From the NCBI RefSeq assembly GCF_013378445.1, contig NZ_JABXYK010000003.1, positions 310,001-374,000 on the forward strand: DNA of 64,000 nucleotides, read 5' to 3'. Origin of the DNA: Mycoplana rhizolycopersici. GTDB lineage: Bacteria > Pseudomonadota > Alphaproteobacteria > Rhizobiales > Rhizobiaceae. Positions 56,044-64,000 of the stretch are shown one piece after another. The position numbers were made by a program, and so were the translations under genes. The notes beneath the pieces were generated by a model. It saw nothing but the letters and a program-made list of their open reading frames with translations, made no database searches and was not told the origin of the DNA. Every line of letters begins with the position of its first letter. Within the stretch, counting starts at the first letter, position 1.

Positions 56044-56412
56044 ATGGACATGGCAACGAACGATCTCCGCATCCGCACGGTACTGAACCGGCTTGAGAAC
56101 ATCGTTGACGCGGAGAACGCCGGCATTGGCGTCGATCCCAAGTTCGATCTGCAGACTTCCAACGCGCACAAGAGCCGCTGCCTCTATGAGCTGTCGATGC
56201 TTTCGCGCGACGTCGCGGCGGAAATGATGCCGCGCTCGTTCGGGCCGCAGATGCAGAACCTGCGTGAGAAGCTCACTGTGAACGCGCAGCGGATCGCCGC
56301 ACATCTCGAAGCCGCCCGCGCGGTCGTCCAGCTCCTCAAGGACGCGGTGCGTGAGCAGGAAGCCGACGGCACCTATTCGCAGGAACAGTTCCGCCTGGGG
56401 TACCAGCCGTGA
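56044..56412 (+). CDS. FlgN-like flagellar chaperone (candidate)
   Basis: A 122-residue helical protein. GGAGG lies 7 bases before ATG 56044 (MDMATNDLRIRTVLNRLENI). The C-terminal part (KLTVNAQRIAAHLEAARAVV, DAVREQEADGTYSQEQ) resembles FlgN, the chaperone of FlgK and FlgL, in its Asn-then-helix and final Tyr pattern. It overlaps the next gene by 4 bases. The match is by pattern only. Confidence 0.6.
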   Translation: MDMATNDLRIRTVLNRLENIVDAENAGIGVDPKFDLQTSNAHKSRCLYELSMLSRDVAAEMMPRSFGPQMQNLREKLTVNAQRIAAHLEAARAVVQLLKDAVREQEADGTYSQEQFRLGYQP

Positions 56413-56939
56413 TCAAATTGATCCTCACCGGCGTCTGGATCTGCGTTCTTACGCTGGGTTCGGTGTACTTCTCCATGCAGATGGCGGCCGCGCCGAGGGT
56501 CGATGATGAGGCCGCCGCCCGCGCGGCGGCGATGGAGCTCCTCAAGGGCGGGCAGGCGACGATTCCGGTCATATCGGACGGTGCGGTGAAGGGGTATTTC
56601 CTGACGCGGCTGTCCTATACCGCGAACAAGGAACTGGCCGCCAAGCAGGTGCTGCCGATCAACGAAGCGCTCACCGACGAGCTCTATTCGCTGCTGGTCG
56701 GCGAGCGCCTGATCGACGTCAGCAAGCTCGACCGTTTCGACGTCGATGCCTTCCGGACCCGTGTCAGGGAAGGGCTGAACAAACGCTTCGGCGACGAGGT
56801 GATCGACGAGGTACTGGTGGAGCAGATCGACTACATCGCCAAGGTCGAGGTCGGCGTGAAACCGACGCGCCAAGGAACGGCCATCGTTCGAAACGAAGCT
56901 GCCGGCGAGGCGGCGTCCTCCGAAACACCCGGGCATTGA
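56409..56939 (+). CDS. Conserved hypothetical membrane-anchored protein at the end of the flagellar cluster
   Basis: A 176-residue protein with one N-terminal membrane segment (residues about 4-26, LILTGVWICVLTLGSVYFSM) and a periplasmic part (IPVISDGAVKGYFLTRLSYT, FRTRVREGLNKRFGDEVIDE). The overall shape, a single anchor and a domain with a long amphipathic helix near the end, recalls FliL, but no FliL motif is certain. It is the last gene of the flhA operon and is followed by a strong terminator. Confidence 0.7.
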   Translation: MIKLILTGVWICVLTLGSVYFSMQMAAAPRVDDEAAARAAAMELLKGGQATIPVISDGAVKGYFLTRLSYTANKELAAKQVLPINEALTDELYSLLVGERLIDVSKLDRFDVDAFRTRVREGLNKRFGDEVIDEVLVEQIDYIAKVEVGVKPTRQGTAIVRNEAAGEAASSETPGH

Positions 56940-56964
56940 CGCCTAAGGCCCTCTGCCGGACAAA

Positions 56965-57008
56965 AAGACGCCGCGTGAACAGGGGCCACGCGGCGTCTTC
57001 TTCTTTTC
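56965..57008. terminator. Bidirectional terminator at the end of the flagellar cluster
   Basis: Perfect 13-base stem AAGACGCCGCGTG (56965-56977) / CACGCGGCGTCTT (56987-56999) with a loop of 9, A-run before and CTTCTTTT after. It serves the converging units. Confidence 0.88.
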
Positions 57009-57023
57009 TATCAGGAAAAGCCG

Positions 57024-57818
57024 TCAGGCGCGGTTGTCGTTGCGGCCCAGTAGCGTGCCGAATTTGTAGCGCGCGACGTGATAGAGGAAGACGGGATTGC
57101 CCACGACATAGCGGTACCACAGCCGCTTCGGCTCCTGTGCCAGTCGGAAAAGCCATTCCAGGCGCAGCTGGCGCATTCGGTTGGGTGCCCGCGGCACGCG
57201 GCCGGCGACGAAATCGAACAGGGCGCCCACGCTGATCACCAGCCGCGCATGGCCGGGAGAGACATGGCGGTCGATCCATTTTTCCTGGACGGGCGTGCCC
57301 ATCGCCACGAGCAGGATATCGGGCGCAAGCCGCCGGACTCTCTCGACCACGGCATCGGAATCCTTCTTGTCGAAGAATCCGTCGGAAATGGCGTGGAATT
57401 CGTGCCAGGGCGTGTGTTCGCGGAATTTCTGTGCAGCGAGCTGCAGCACTTCCTGTTCGGCACCGATCAGCGCGACGCGCTTCGGTTTGGCTATGTAGGT
57501 GAGCAGCGCCGGTACGAAATCGGTGCCGTTGAGATTGGCCGGAAAGGAGCTACCGTGAAAGACCTGCGAGGCGATGTCGACCCCATGCCCGTCGGGCAGA
57601 ACGATCTGACGCTCGAGTGCGCTTCGATATTCGTCGTCGCGCAGCATCAGGTTGGCATTGTTGGCGTTCAGGAACGCGATCGTCGTCTGTCCGATCGGCA
57701 TCTCGGCGAGGCCGGAAACGAAATCGAACGCGCCGGCCCAGTCGAGATCGCAGACCGGAAGACCCAGGATGTCGCGCTGCGAAGCCTTGATGACGGTGGA
57801 ACGGGACTGGACGTTCAT
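57024..57818 (-). CDS. WecG/TagA/CpsF family glycosyltransferase (GT26)
   Basis: A 264-residue glycosyltransferase. The family pattern is clear: AFLNANNANLMLRDDEYRSA, LPDGHGVDIASQVF, GTDFVPALL, RVALIGAEQEVLQLAA, and LVAMGTPVQEKWIDRH. Enzymes of this group add an N-acetylmannosamine or similar residue to a lipid carrier during surface-polysaccharide synthesis. GGAGG lies 8 bases before ATG 57818. It is a single gene facing the flagellar cluster and has no class II element. Its polysaccharide is unknown. Confidence 0.85.
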   Translation of the reverse strand: MNVQSRSTVIKASQRDILGLPVCDLDWAGAFDFVSGLAEMPIGQTTIAFLNANNANLMLRDDEYRSALERQIVLPDGHGVDIASQVFHGSSFPANLNGTDFVPALLTYIAKPKRVALIGAEQEVLQLAAQKFREHTPWHEFHAISDGFFDKKDSDAVVERVRRLAPDILLVAMGTPVQEKWIDRHVSPGHARLVISVGALFDFVAGRVPRAPNRMRQLRLEWLFRLAQEPKRLWYRYVVGNPVFLYHVARYKFGTLLGRNDNRA

Positions 57819-58216
57819 CGCACGTCCCTCCGCCAGGCTTGTCCTGCGAAAGCTATTGCGAGGCGTGTTTTCCGACCGGAGACGAGGAATTCAGGCATTG
57901 CGGCGATGATCCTTCATGCATCGCAATGCGTGTATCAACTCCGGCTGAAGGGTGCTTTAAGTTGATCGCTAAAGATCGAACGCACACTTTCACGCTTCGT
58001 TAATCTGCAACCTCTGCGACACGGACCTGAACGCCTTCGCAAAGGGTCACTATCATCGAGACTTGGTATAAGAGGGAGCGGCTTTGTGCCGCGGTCAGCG
58101 CCGACCGGCTGCACTCGTGCTTGCAAAGTTCGATTCGGGACAGCATAGGACGCTTTGAGGCCAATGCTGGCGCCGTCTGGACATTAGTTTTTCGCGAAGC
58201 CCGCGAGGAGAAGAAC
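57819..58216. other. Divergent promoter region of the GT26 gene and folD
   Basis: 398 bases without a supported gene. A TATAAG at 58067-58072 could be a -10 element for folD. Open frames here are short and lack ribosome-binding sites. Confidence 0.4.
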
Positions 58217-59116
58217 GTGACCACCATTATCGATGGGAAGCAGGTTGCCGCTTCCGTGATTGACGCGGTGAAGGCCGCCGCCGGGAAGCTCGAGCAGGAG
58301 GCCGGCGTCAAAACGGGTCTGGCGGTCGTAATCGTCGGCGACGATCCGGCAAGTCATGCCTACGTCTCATCCAAGAGCCGCATGGCCAAGGAATGCGGTT
58401 TCACCTCCATCCAGCACACGCTGCCGGAGGAGACGACGCAGGAGGAGTTGGCGGCGCTCGTCGAAAAACTGAACGCCGACGAAACGATCCACGGTATCCT
58501 CGTGCAGTTGCCGCTACCGAAGCATCTGAATTCCGAACCGATCATCCAGTCGATCCTGCCCGAGAAGGACGTCGACGGGCTGCACGTGGTCAACGCCGGC
58601 AAGGTCGCGACCGGCGATCTCGAAGGCGGTCTCATTTCCTGCACGCCGGCCGGTGCCATGGTGCTGGTTCGCGGCATCCGCGGCGATGACCTGTCCGGCC
58701 TGAACGCGGTGGTCATCGGCCGCTCGAACCTGTTCGGCAAACCGATGGCTGCCCTTCTCCTGAATGCCAACGCCACCGTGACCTCGGCCCATTCGCGGAC
58801 GAAGGACCTTGCTGCCACCTGCCGCAATGCCGACATTCTGGTCGCCGCCGTCGGACGGCCGCAGATGGTGAAGGCGGATTGGGTGAAGCCCGGTGCGACT
58901 GTGATCGACGTCGGCATCAACCGCATTCCGGCACCGGAAAAGGGCGAGGGCAAGTCCCGGCTCGTCGGCGACGTCGCCTTCGACGAATGCGCGAAGGTCG
59001 CCGGCGCGATCACGCCGGTGCCCGGCGGCGTTGGCCCGATGACGATCGCGATGCTGATGGCCAATACGGTGATCGCCGCCTACCGCAAGGCCGGGCTGAA
59101 GGCACCGCGGTTCTAA
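58217..59116 (+). CDS. folD: Bifunctional methylenetetrahydrofolate dehydrogenase/cyclohydrolase FolD
   Basis: A 299-residue cytosolic enzyme of one-carbon metabolism that makes 10-formyltetrahydrofolate. GAGGAG stands 6 bases before GTG 58217, giving (V/M)[17 protein letters not shown]. The substrate-site motif [15 protein letters not shown], the Lys-containing [10 protein letters not shown] and the NADP-site [20 protein letters not shown] are present, as is the C-terminal [18 protein letters not shown]. It sits between the flagellar and agl regions. Confidence 0.95.
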   Translation: MTTIIDGKQVAASVIDAVKAAAGKLEQEAGVKTGLAVVIVGDDPASHAYVSSKSRMAKECGFTSIQHTLPEETTQEELAALVEKLNADETIHGILVQLPLPKHLNSEPIIQSILPEKDVDGLHVVNAGKVATGDLEGGLISCTPAGAMVLVRGIRGDDLSGLNAVVIGRSNLFGKPMAALLLNANATVTSAHSRTKDLAATCRNADILVAAVGRPQMVKADWVKPGATVIDVGINRIPAPEKGEGKSRLVGDVAFDECAKVAGAITPVPGGVGPMTIAMLMANTVIAAYRKAGLKAPRF

Positions 59117-59238
59117 GCCAAGCAGGGGCGTGCGGGGAGGGGGCCGCCCCGCGTCGGATGCAGGACCGGAAGGCGCCGCACCCATTTTTTCCGGCTTTGG
59201 CGGTCGGCGTGCAACGCTGGCGCTCCTGCGGTCGCCCG

Positions 59239-60276
59239 CTACCGCGGGGCAGGTCCCGTCGAAGCGCGAACGATCAGTTCCGCCTTCCACAATTCCTGTT
59301 CGGGCAGGGTTTCCAGATTGAGGATGCGTGATATCAGTCGCTTGGCGATCCGCGAACCCGCGGTCCGCAGCGACGAGCGCGTCGTCGTCAGCGGTACGCT
59401 GAAATTCTCCGGTTTCAGCATCGGCAGGACGTCGTCATGGGCGATGAGGGAGACGTCCGAGCCGATCTTCAGCCCGGCCTGATTGAGCGCCCGCACGGCG
59501 CCGAGCGCGAGCACGGTACTCGAGCACAGGACCGCGGTAGGCCGATCGGCAAGGGCGAGGAAGCGCTGCATGCCGCGATAGCCGTGCTCGTCCGCCATCG
59601 CCGAGTGCTGCACGCAGGTCTCGCTCAATGCCAGGTCGGCCTCTGCCAGCGCGCGTTCCACGCCCTTCTTCCGGCGGATCGCGAAGGCCAGGTGTTCCGG
59701 GCCGTTCAGAAGCGCAATGCGCCGGTGCCCCAGTTGCACCAGCAGCTTCGTCGCGTCGTGGAAGGCGCCGGTATTGTCGATGTCGAGGAACGGATAGTCC
59801 AGCGGCGTGCCGATCGAGCGCCCGTGCACGAGAAATGGAATCGACAACGATTTGAGAAGGGCGATGCGCGGATCGTTCACGCGCATGTAGGCGATGAAGA
59901 GCGCATCGACGTTGCCGCTCGCCACAAGCCGCTTGCAGGTGGCTTCCTCGTCGTCGGGATGGCTCGGATTGATGACGAAATGGAAGTCGTGCCGGACGGC
60001 CTCGTCTCCAAGGCCGGCGAGAAACTCGCCGAAGTGGACGTCGGAATCATGGCCGTCCGCGGTCGGCATCACCAGCCCGATCGAACCGGCACGGCCCGTC
60101 GCCAGCCGCTGTGCTGCGCGGTTCGGTCTGTATCCGGTCTTGCGCACCGCATCGAGGACACGCTGGCGTGTCTCGGCGTTCACCTCCGGATAACCGTTGA
60201 GAGCCCTGCTCACCGTCGTCTGCGACAGGCCGAGCAACTCCGACAATTGCTTGAGGTTCACATCCCTAGCCTTCAT
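59239..60276 (-). CDS. aglR: LacI-family repressor AglR
   Basis: A 345-residue regulator. ATG 60276 (MKARDVNLKQLSELLGLSQT) starts just before the LacI helix-turn-helix (TVSRALNGYPEVNAETRQRV); the frame is open further upstream in sequence without protein character. The sugar-binding domain follows (RAAQRLATGRAGSIGLVMPT, VHGRSIGTPLDYPFLDIDNT). It is divergent from aglEFG, and operator-like palindromes are found at both promoters. The name comes from synteny with the S. meliloti agl operon. Confidence 0.88.
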   Translation of the reverse strand: MKARDVNLKQLSELLGLSQTTVSRALNGYPEVNAETRQRVLDAVRKTGYRPNRAAQRLATGRAGSIGLVMPTADGHDSDVHFGEFLAGLGDEAVRHDFHFVINPSHPDDEEATCKRLVASGNVDALFIAYMRVNDPRIALLKSLSIPFLVHGRSIGTPLDYPFLDIDNTGAFHDATKLLVQLGHRRIALLNGPEHLAFAIRRKKGVERALAEADLALSETCVQHSAMADEHGYRGMQRFLALADRPTAVLCSSTVLALGAVRALNQAGLKIGSDVSLIAHDDVLPMLKPENFSVPLTTTRSSLRTAGSRIAKRLISRILNLETLPEQELWKAELIVRASTGPAPR

Positions 60277-60278
60277 GA

Positions 60279-60295
60279 TTCCAAGCGCTTTGGAA
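60279..60295. promoter_or_regulatory. Operator-like palindrome at the aglR start
   Basis: TTCCAAGCGCTTTGGAA, a near-perfect palindrome with one extra T, 3 bases from the aglR ATG. A half-site TTCCAAGCGCGGAA follows at 60304-60317. The GCGCTT core is typical of LacI-family sites. It overlaps the ribosome-binding region, which suggests autorepression. Confidence 0.55.
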
Positions 60296-60430
60296 GCCTC
60301 CCGTTCCAAGCGCGGAAACCATCTAGCATCAGCCGTTCTTTCTGTGAAAGGGAAATTGAGTGTTTGCGTCGCAAAAGCCTTGCTGCAACGCGTAAAGCGG
60401 CGACGCGCGCCCAACTCTGACGGAAGTGGC

Positions 60431-60459
60431 TTGACGAAAAGCCGCCGATAGGGAATTCT
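60431..60459 (+). promoter_or_regulatory. Possible aglE promoter
   Basis: TTGACG (60431-60436), a 17-base gap, then AATTCT (60454-60459). The operator palindrome lies at the expected transcription start. Confidence 0.4.
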
Positions 60460-60466
60460 TGCCGTC

Positions 60467-60478
60467 CAAAGCGCTTTG
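60467..60478. promoter_or_regulatory. Operator-like palindrome at the aglE promoter
   Basis: CAAAGCGCTTTG, a perfect 12-base palindrome with the same core as the site at aglR. Its place just after a -10-like box is right for repression by AglR. Confidence 0.6.
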
Positions 60479-60545
60479 AGAGCGCGGAAGTTTGCGAACC
60501 GGAGGAGCTCGCAGACGCGGGCGGGCCAACAAGGGAGGAAATCAC

Positions 60546-61904
60546 GTGAGAAAGACACTGCTGACAACGGCAGCGCTGATGGCGCTATTTGCAGGGAGTG
60601 CCGGTTCGGCCGATCTGAAGTTCAAGCCGGGCGAGGATTCCAGGTTCAACTGGTCGAGCTTCGAGGAGTTCAAGGCCGGCCACGACCTGAAGGGCCAGAC
60701 GCTCACCATATTCGGTCCCTGGCGCGGCGAGGACGAGGCGCTGTTTCGCAGCGTCTTTGCCTACTTCACCGAAGCCACAGGCGTCGAGGTGAAGTATTCC
60801 TCCTCCGAGAACTACGAGCAGCAGATCGTCATCGACACCCAGGCCGGCAGCCCGCCGGATGTCGCCATCCTTCCGCAGCCCGGCCTGATCGCCGACCTCG
60901 CCTCCAAGGGCTATCTGACCCCGCTGGGCGACGATACCAAGGCGTGGCTGATGGAAAACTATGCCGCCGGCCAGTCCTGGGTCGACCTGTCGACCTACCA
61001 GGACAAGGACGGCAACGCCCATCTCTTCGCCTTCCCCTACAAGATCGATGTGAAGTCGCTCGTCTGGTATGTCCCCGAGAATTTTGAGGACGCCGGCTAC
61101 GAGGTTCCCAAGACCATGGAGGAGCTGAAGGCGCTGACGGAACAGATCGTCGCCGATGGCGGCACGCCGTGGTGCATCGGTCTCGGCTCGGGCGGGGCGA
61201 CCGGCTGGCCGGCGACCGACTGGGTGGAGGACCTTATGCTGCGCACCCAGACGCCGGAGACCTACGACAAGTGGGTGACCAATGCGATTCCCTTCTCGGA
61301 TCCGGCTGTCACCGGCGCGATCGACGAATTCGGCTGGTTTGCCAAGAACGACAAGTTCGTGGCCGGCGGTGCCGCCGCCGTCGCCTCGACCGACTTCCGC
61401 GACAGCCCCAAGGGCCTCTTCTCCTCTCCGCCCAAGTGCTACCTGCACCACCAGGCTTCGTTCGTTCCCTCTTTCTTCCCGGAAGGAACGGTCGTCGGGC
61501 AGGATGCGGACTTCTTCTACATGCCCCCCTATGCCTCCAAGTCGGATCTCGGCAATCCGGTGCTGGGCGCCGGAACGCTGGCGATGATCACCAAGGACAC
61601 GCCTGCCGCGCGCGCCTTCCTCGACTTCCTCAAGACTCCGATCGCCCATGAGGTCTGGATGGCGCAGTCCAGCTTCCTGACGCCCTTCAAGAGCGCCAAC
61701 CAGGAAGCCTACGCCAACGCGCCGATGAAGAAGCAGGGCGAGATCCTCCTGAACTCGACGACCTTCCGCTTCGACGGTTCCGACCTGATGCCCGGAAAGA
61801 TCGGTGCCGGCGCATTCTGGACCGGCATGGTCGATTTCGTCGGTGGCAAGTCGTCCGCGGATGTCGCCGACGGCATCCAGAAGGCGTGGGACGCCATCAA
61901 GTAG
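60546..61904 (+). CDS. aglE: Alpha-glucoside ABC transporter substrate-binding protein AglE
   Basis: A 452-residue periplasmic binding protein of family 1. GGGAGGAA lies before GTG 60546; the signal peptide ends near GSAGSA (about residue 20). GQTLTIFGPWRGEDEALFRS and NYEQQIVIDTQAGSPPDVAI are typical of sugar-binding proteins of the MalE group. In S. meliloti AglE serves sucrose, maltose and trehalose. It is first in the agl operon. Confidence 0.9.
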   Translation: MRKTLLTTAALMALFAGSAGSADLKFKPGEDSRFNWSSFEEFKAGHDLKGQTLTIFGPWRGEDEALFRSVFAYFTEATGVEVKYSSSENYEQQIVIDTQAGSPPDVAILPQPGLIADLASKGYLTPLGDDTKAWLMENYAAGQSWVDLSTYQDKDGNAHLFAFPYKIDVKSLVWYVPENFEDAGYEVPKTMEELKALTEQIVADGGTPWCIGLGSGGATGWPATDWVEDLMLRTQTPETYDKWVTNAIPFSDPAVTGAIDEFGWFAKNDKFVAGGAAAVASTDFRDSPKGLFSSPPKCYLHHQASFVPSFFPEGTVVGQDADFFYMPPYASKSDLGNPVLGAGTLAMITKDTPAARAFLDFLKTPIAHEVWMAQSSFLTPFKSANQEAYANAPMKKQGEILLNSTTFRFDGSDLMPGKIGAGAFWTGMVDFVGGKSSADVADGIQKAWDAIK

Positions 61905-61912
61905 TCGAGGCC

Positions 61913-61934
61913 GCCGGCGCCGCAAGGCGCCGGC
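61913..61934 (+). repeat. GNRA-capped hairpin between aglE and aglF
   Basis: GCCGGCGCC (61913-61921) / GGCGCCGGC (61926-61934), a perfect 9-base stem with a GCAA tetraloop and no T-run. It probably protects the aglE message and lowers expression downstream. Confidence 0.65.
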
Positions 61935-62006
61935 CGCAGTCGTGGCCCGGCGTTGCGGTCGGGCCCGATCACCCGAGACAGGCCTTGCGCTCCGGAGGAG
62001 GGGAAC

Positions 62007-63017
62007 TTGAATCAGCTGGTATTTGCCATCGTCACGATGCTTGCGGGCGTGCTTGCCTGCGCCTTCTACTTCTTCGCGACCAACTGGATCCTGGACGCCA
62101 TCTTCCCGTCCAAGGGCCTGTCCGGTGCGAAGGCCTCGCAGAACCTGAGAACCACCAACGCGATCCGCCCGTGGCTGTTCATGCTGCCGGCGCTGCTGGC
62201 GCTGGCGATCTACCTGGTCTATCCGGTCTTCGAGTCCGTCCGTCTCAGCTTCCATGACCGTTCGGGGGAGAACGTCGTCGGCCTTTCGAATTTCTTCTGG
62301 ATGCTCGGTGACGGCGAGTTCCGCCAGTCGATCTTCAACAATTTCCTCTGGCTGCTGGTGGTGCCGGCGCTTTCGACCTTCTTCGGCCTGGTCATCGCCG
62401 CGCTGACGGACCGGATCTGGTGGGGCAATATCGCCAAGACGTTGATTTTCATGCCCATGGCAATCTCGTTTGTCGGCGCCGCCGTCATCTGGAAGTTCGT
62501 CTACGACTATCGTGCCGAAGGCAGCGAGCAGATCGGCATCCTAAACGCGATCGTCACCTATTTCGGCGGCTCCCCGGAGGCCTGGATCACGCTGCCCTTC
62601 TGGAACAACTTCTTTCTCATGGTCATCCTGATCTGGATCCAGACCGGCTTTGCGATGGTGATCCTCTCGGCGGCCCTGCGCGGGATTCCGGAGGAAACGC
62701 TGGAGGCGGCCGTCATCGATGGTGCCAACGGGCTGCAGATCTTCTTCAAGATCATGATCCCGCAGATCTGGGGCACGATCGCCGTCGTCTGGACGACGAT
62801 CACCATTCTCGTGCTCAAGGTCTTCGACATCGTACTCGCCATGACCAACGGTCAGTGGCAGACGCAGGTGCTCGCCAACCTCATGTTCGACTGGATGTTC
62901 CGCGGCGGCGGCGATTTCGGCCGGGGGGCGGCAATCGCGGTCGTCATCATGGTCCTCGTCGTGCCGATCATGATCTGGAACATCCGCAACGCCATGCGCG
63001 AGACGGGAGGTCACTGA
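62007..63017 (+). CDS. aglF: Alpha-glucoside ABC transporter permease AglF
   Basis: A 336-residue MalF-type permease. GGAGGAGGGG lies just before TTG 62007, giving (L/M)NQLVFAIVTMLAGVLACA, and no ATG is available near the start, so TTG is likely. The EAA motif region (EETLEAAVIDGANGLQIFFK) is conserved, with about seven to eight membrane segments. It ends 1 base before aglG. Confidence 0.88.
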   Translation: MNQLVFAIVTMLAGVLACAFYFFATNWILDAIFPSKGLSGAKASQNLRTTNAIRPWLFMLPALLALAIYLVYPVFESVRLSFHDRSGENVVGLSNFFWMLGDGEFRQSIFNNFLWLLVVPALSTFFGLVIAALTDRIWWGNIAKTLIFMPMAISFVGAAVIWKFVYDYRAEGSEQIGILNAIVTYFGGSPEAWITLPFWNNFFLMVILIWIQTGFAMVILSAALRGIPEETLEAAVIDGANGLQIFFKIMIPQIWGTIAVVWTTITILVLKVFDIVLAMTNGQWQTQVLANLMFDWMFRGGGDFGRGAAIAVVIMVLVVPIMIWNIRNAMRETGGH

Positions 63018-63018
63018 G

Positions 63019-64000
63019 ATGTCCGGAACCACCAGATCACCGCTCACCATCGTCGTTCACCTGTCTGTCCTGCTGCTTGTCGCGCTCTGGACGCTGCCGA
63101 CCGCGGGCCTGTTGATCTCCTCCCTTCGCGACAAGGACCAACTCGCCGTCTCCGGGTGGTGGACCGCCCTTTCCACGTCGACCCAGAACCTCGTCTACCG
63201 CGCCCCGTCGCCGGAGACCCAGGTCGAACGCGACGGCAAGTTCGTCGTGGCCGGCAATCTGATGGAGGGGCAGCAGGCCGAGGTGTCCGCCTTCGGCTTC
63301 AACAGCCGCGAGCCTGCCGCCTTCCAGCCTGGAGAGACCGCGGAATTGAACGACGGCGAGCGGCTGACCGTGCAGGCGGACGGTGCTTTCGAGATCGTCT
63401 CGGACACCCGCATGGAAGGCACGCGCGGCCAACGCATCTTCTTCACGGCCGCCGTACCGCCACGGTTCACGCTCGACAACTATCGCGAGGTGCTAAGCGC
63501 GGAGGGGATCGGCCAGTCCTTCATCAATTCGCTGACGGTCGCGATCCCGGCGACGATCATTCCTATCCTGGTTGCGGCCTTCTGCGCCTACGCGCTGGCC
63601 TGGATGCGGTTTCCCGGGCGCGCGATCCTGATCGCGGTCGTCGTGGGGCTGCTCGTCGTGCCGCTGCAGATGTCGCTGATCCCGCTTCTGAAACTCTACA
63701 ACGGCGTCGGCGCCTTCCTCGGCGTCCCGGCAAAGACCTACGTCGGCATCTGGCTGGCGCATATGGGCTTCGGCCTGCCGCTCGCCATCTATCTGCTGAG
63801 AAACTACATGGCCGGCCTGCCCAAGGAGATCATGGAATCCGCAAGGGTCGACGGGGCCAGCGATTTCGATATCTTCGTCAAGATCATCCTACCGCTCTCC
63901 TTCCCGGCCTTGGCGTCCTTCGCCATCTTCCAGTTCCTCTGGACCTGGAACGACCTTCTGGTCGCGATCGTCTTCCTCGGTACCGGCAACGAGGAACTGG
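63019..64000 (+). CDS. aglG: Alpha-glucoside ABC transporter permease AglG, N-terminal part
   Basis: The frame starts at ATG 63019 and is still open at the window end after 327 codons. It begins MSGTTRSPLTIVVHLSVLLL and has a first membrane segment, then a periplasmic insertion of about 120 residues (residues 45-155), then the MalG-like membrane core with PKEIMESARVDGASDFDIFV as the EAA loop. GGAGG lies 6 bases upstream. The remainder is outside the window. Confidence 0.88.
   Translation, partial: MSGTTRSPLTIVVHLSVLLLVALWTLPTAGLLISSLRDKDQLAVSGWWTALSTSTQNLVYRAPSPETQVERDGKFVVAGNLMEGQQAEVSAFGFNSREPAAFQPGETAELNDGERLTVQADGAFEIVSDTRMEGTRGQRIFFTAAVPPRFTLDNYREVLSAEGIGQSFINSLTVAIPATIIPILVAAFCAYALAWMRFPGRAILIAVVVGLLVVPLQMSLIPLLKLYNGVGAFLGVPAKTYVGIWLAHMGFGLPLAIYLLRNYMAGLPKEIMESARVDGASDFDIFVKIILPLSFPALASFAIFQFLWTWNDLLVAIVFLGTGNEEL

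Noticed and set aside
59117-59238. Terminator between folD and aglR
   Set aside because: GC-rich repeats and a T-run (59186-59191) are present, but no stable stem lies directly before the T-run, so I do not call it.

Overview
The window looks like chromosome of an alphaproteobacterium of the Sinorhizobium/Ensifer type (Rhizobiales). The DNA is GC-rich. Genes and gene order match what I recall of the Sinorhizobium meliloti chromosome: the end of a rhamnose uptake operon, then the chemotaxis operon, then the whole flagellar cluster, then the start of the alpha-glucoside (agl) operon. Species-level naming is inference, because no database was searched.

Layout. 1-4261 (+): end of the L-rhamnose ABC transporter/kinase operon (rhaT partial, rhaP, rhaQ, rhaU, rhaK). 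4262-4905: non-operonic gap with a possible 37-residue membrane peptide on the minus strand and the che operon leader. 4906-13450 (+): icpA-cheS-cheY1-cheA-cheW-cheR-cheB-cheY2-cheD-cheT. 13799-15487 (+): fliF. 16126-17621 (+): visN-visR, the master regulators. 17648-22877 (-): motA-fliM-fliN-fliG-(terminator)-flhB-hypothetical. 23066-26560 (+): DUF1217-like gene, flgF, fliI, hypothetical. 26730-32848 (+): flgB-flgC-fliE-flgG-flgA-flgI-motE-flgH-fliL-fliP. 33070-34995 (-): a TPR plus GT41 (OGT-type) glycosyltransferase. 35385-39975 (+): four tandem flagellin genes. 40317-45437 (+): fliH-like, motB, motC, fliK and a lytic transglycosylase. 45708-46379 (+): rem. 46505-51783 (+): flgE-flgK-flgL-flaF-flbT-flgD-fliQ. 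51898-56939 (+): flhA-fliR-fliJ-like-flgJ-like-flgN-like-hypothetical. 57024-57818 (-): WecG/TagA-type glycosyltransferase. 58217-59116 (+): folD. 59239-60276 (-): aglR, divergent from aglE-aglF-aglG (60546 to the window end).

How it works together. VisN/VisR switch on rem, and Rem is the flagellar activator. A sequence element of the form CTCRCRCAAG-TTT-N6-CTAG recurs with constant spacing upstream of fliF, motA, flgB, the fliH-like/motB operon, flgE and flhA, more weakly upstream of the che operon, and also in front of the glycosyltransferase gene at 33070-34995. I read it as the shared class II flagellar promoter or activator site. The four flagellin genes carry a different box (KTTAAC-like), always about 27 nt before the first strand of a paired RNA leader. 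In flaB and the third flagellin gene that leader helix shows compensatory base changes, and in three of the four leaders a TGTCCC box can pair with the ribosome-binding site. flbT and flaF, whose relatives control flagellin mRNA in other alphaproteobacteria, lie downstream.

The most notable items are (1) the TPR-GT41 glycosyltransferase beside the flagellins, under an apparent flagellar promoter; (2) the conserved flagellin leader RNA with a possible Shine-Dalgarno switch; (3) the recurring class II motif; and (4) a globin-type chemoreceptor that has Glu where the haem-binding proximal His should be. No tRNA, rRNA, CRISPR array, insertion sequence or prophage was seen.
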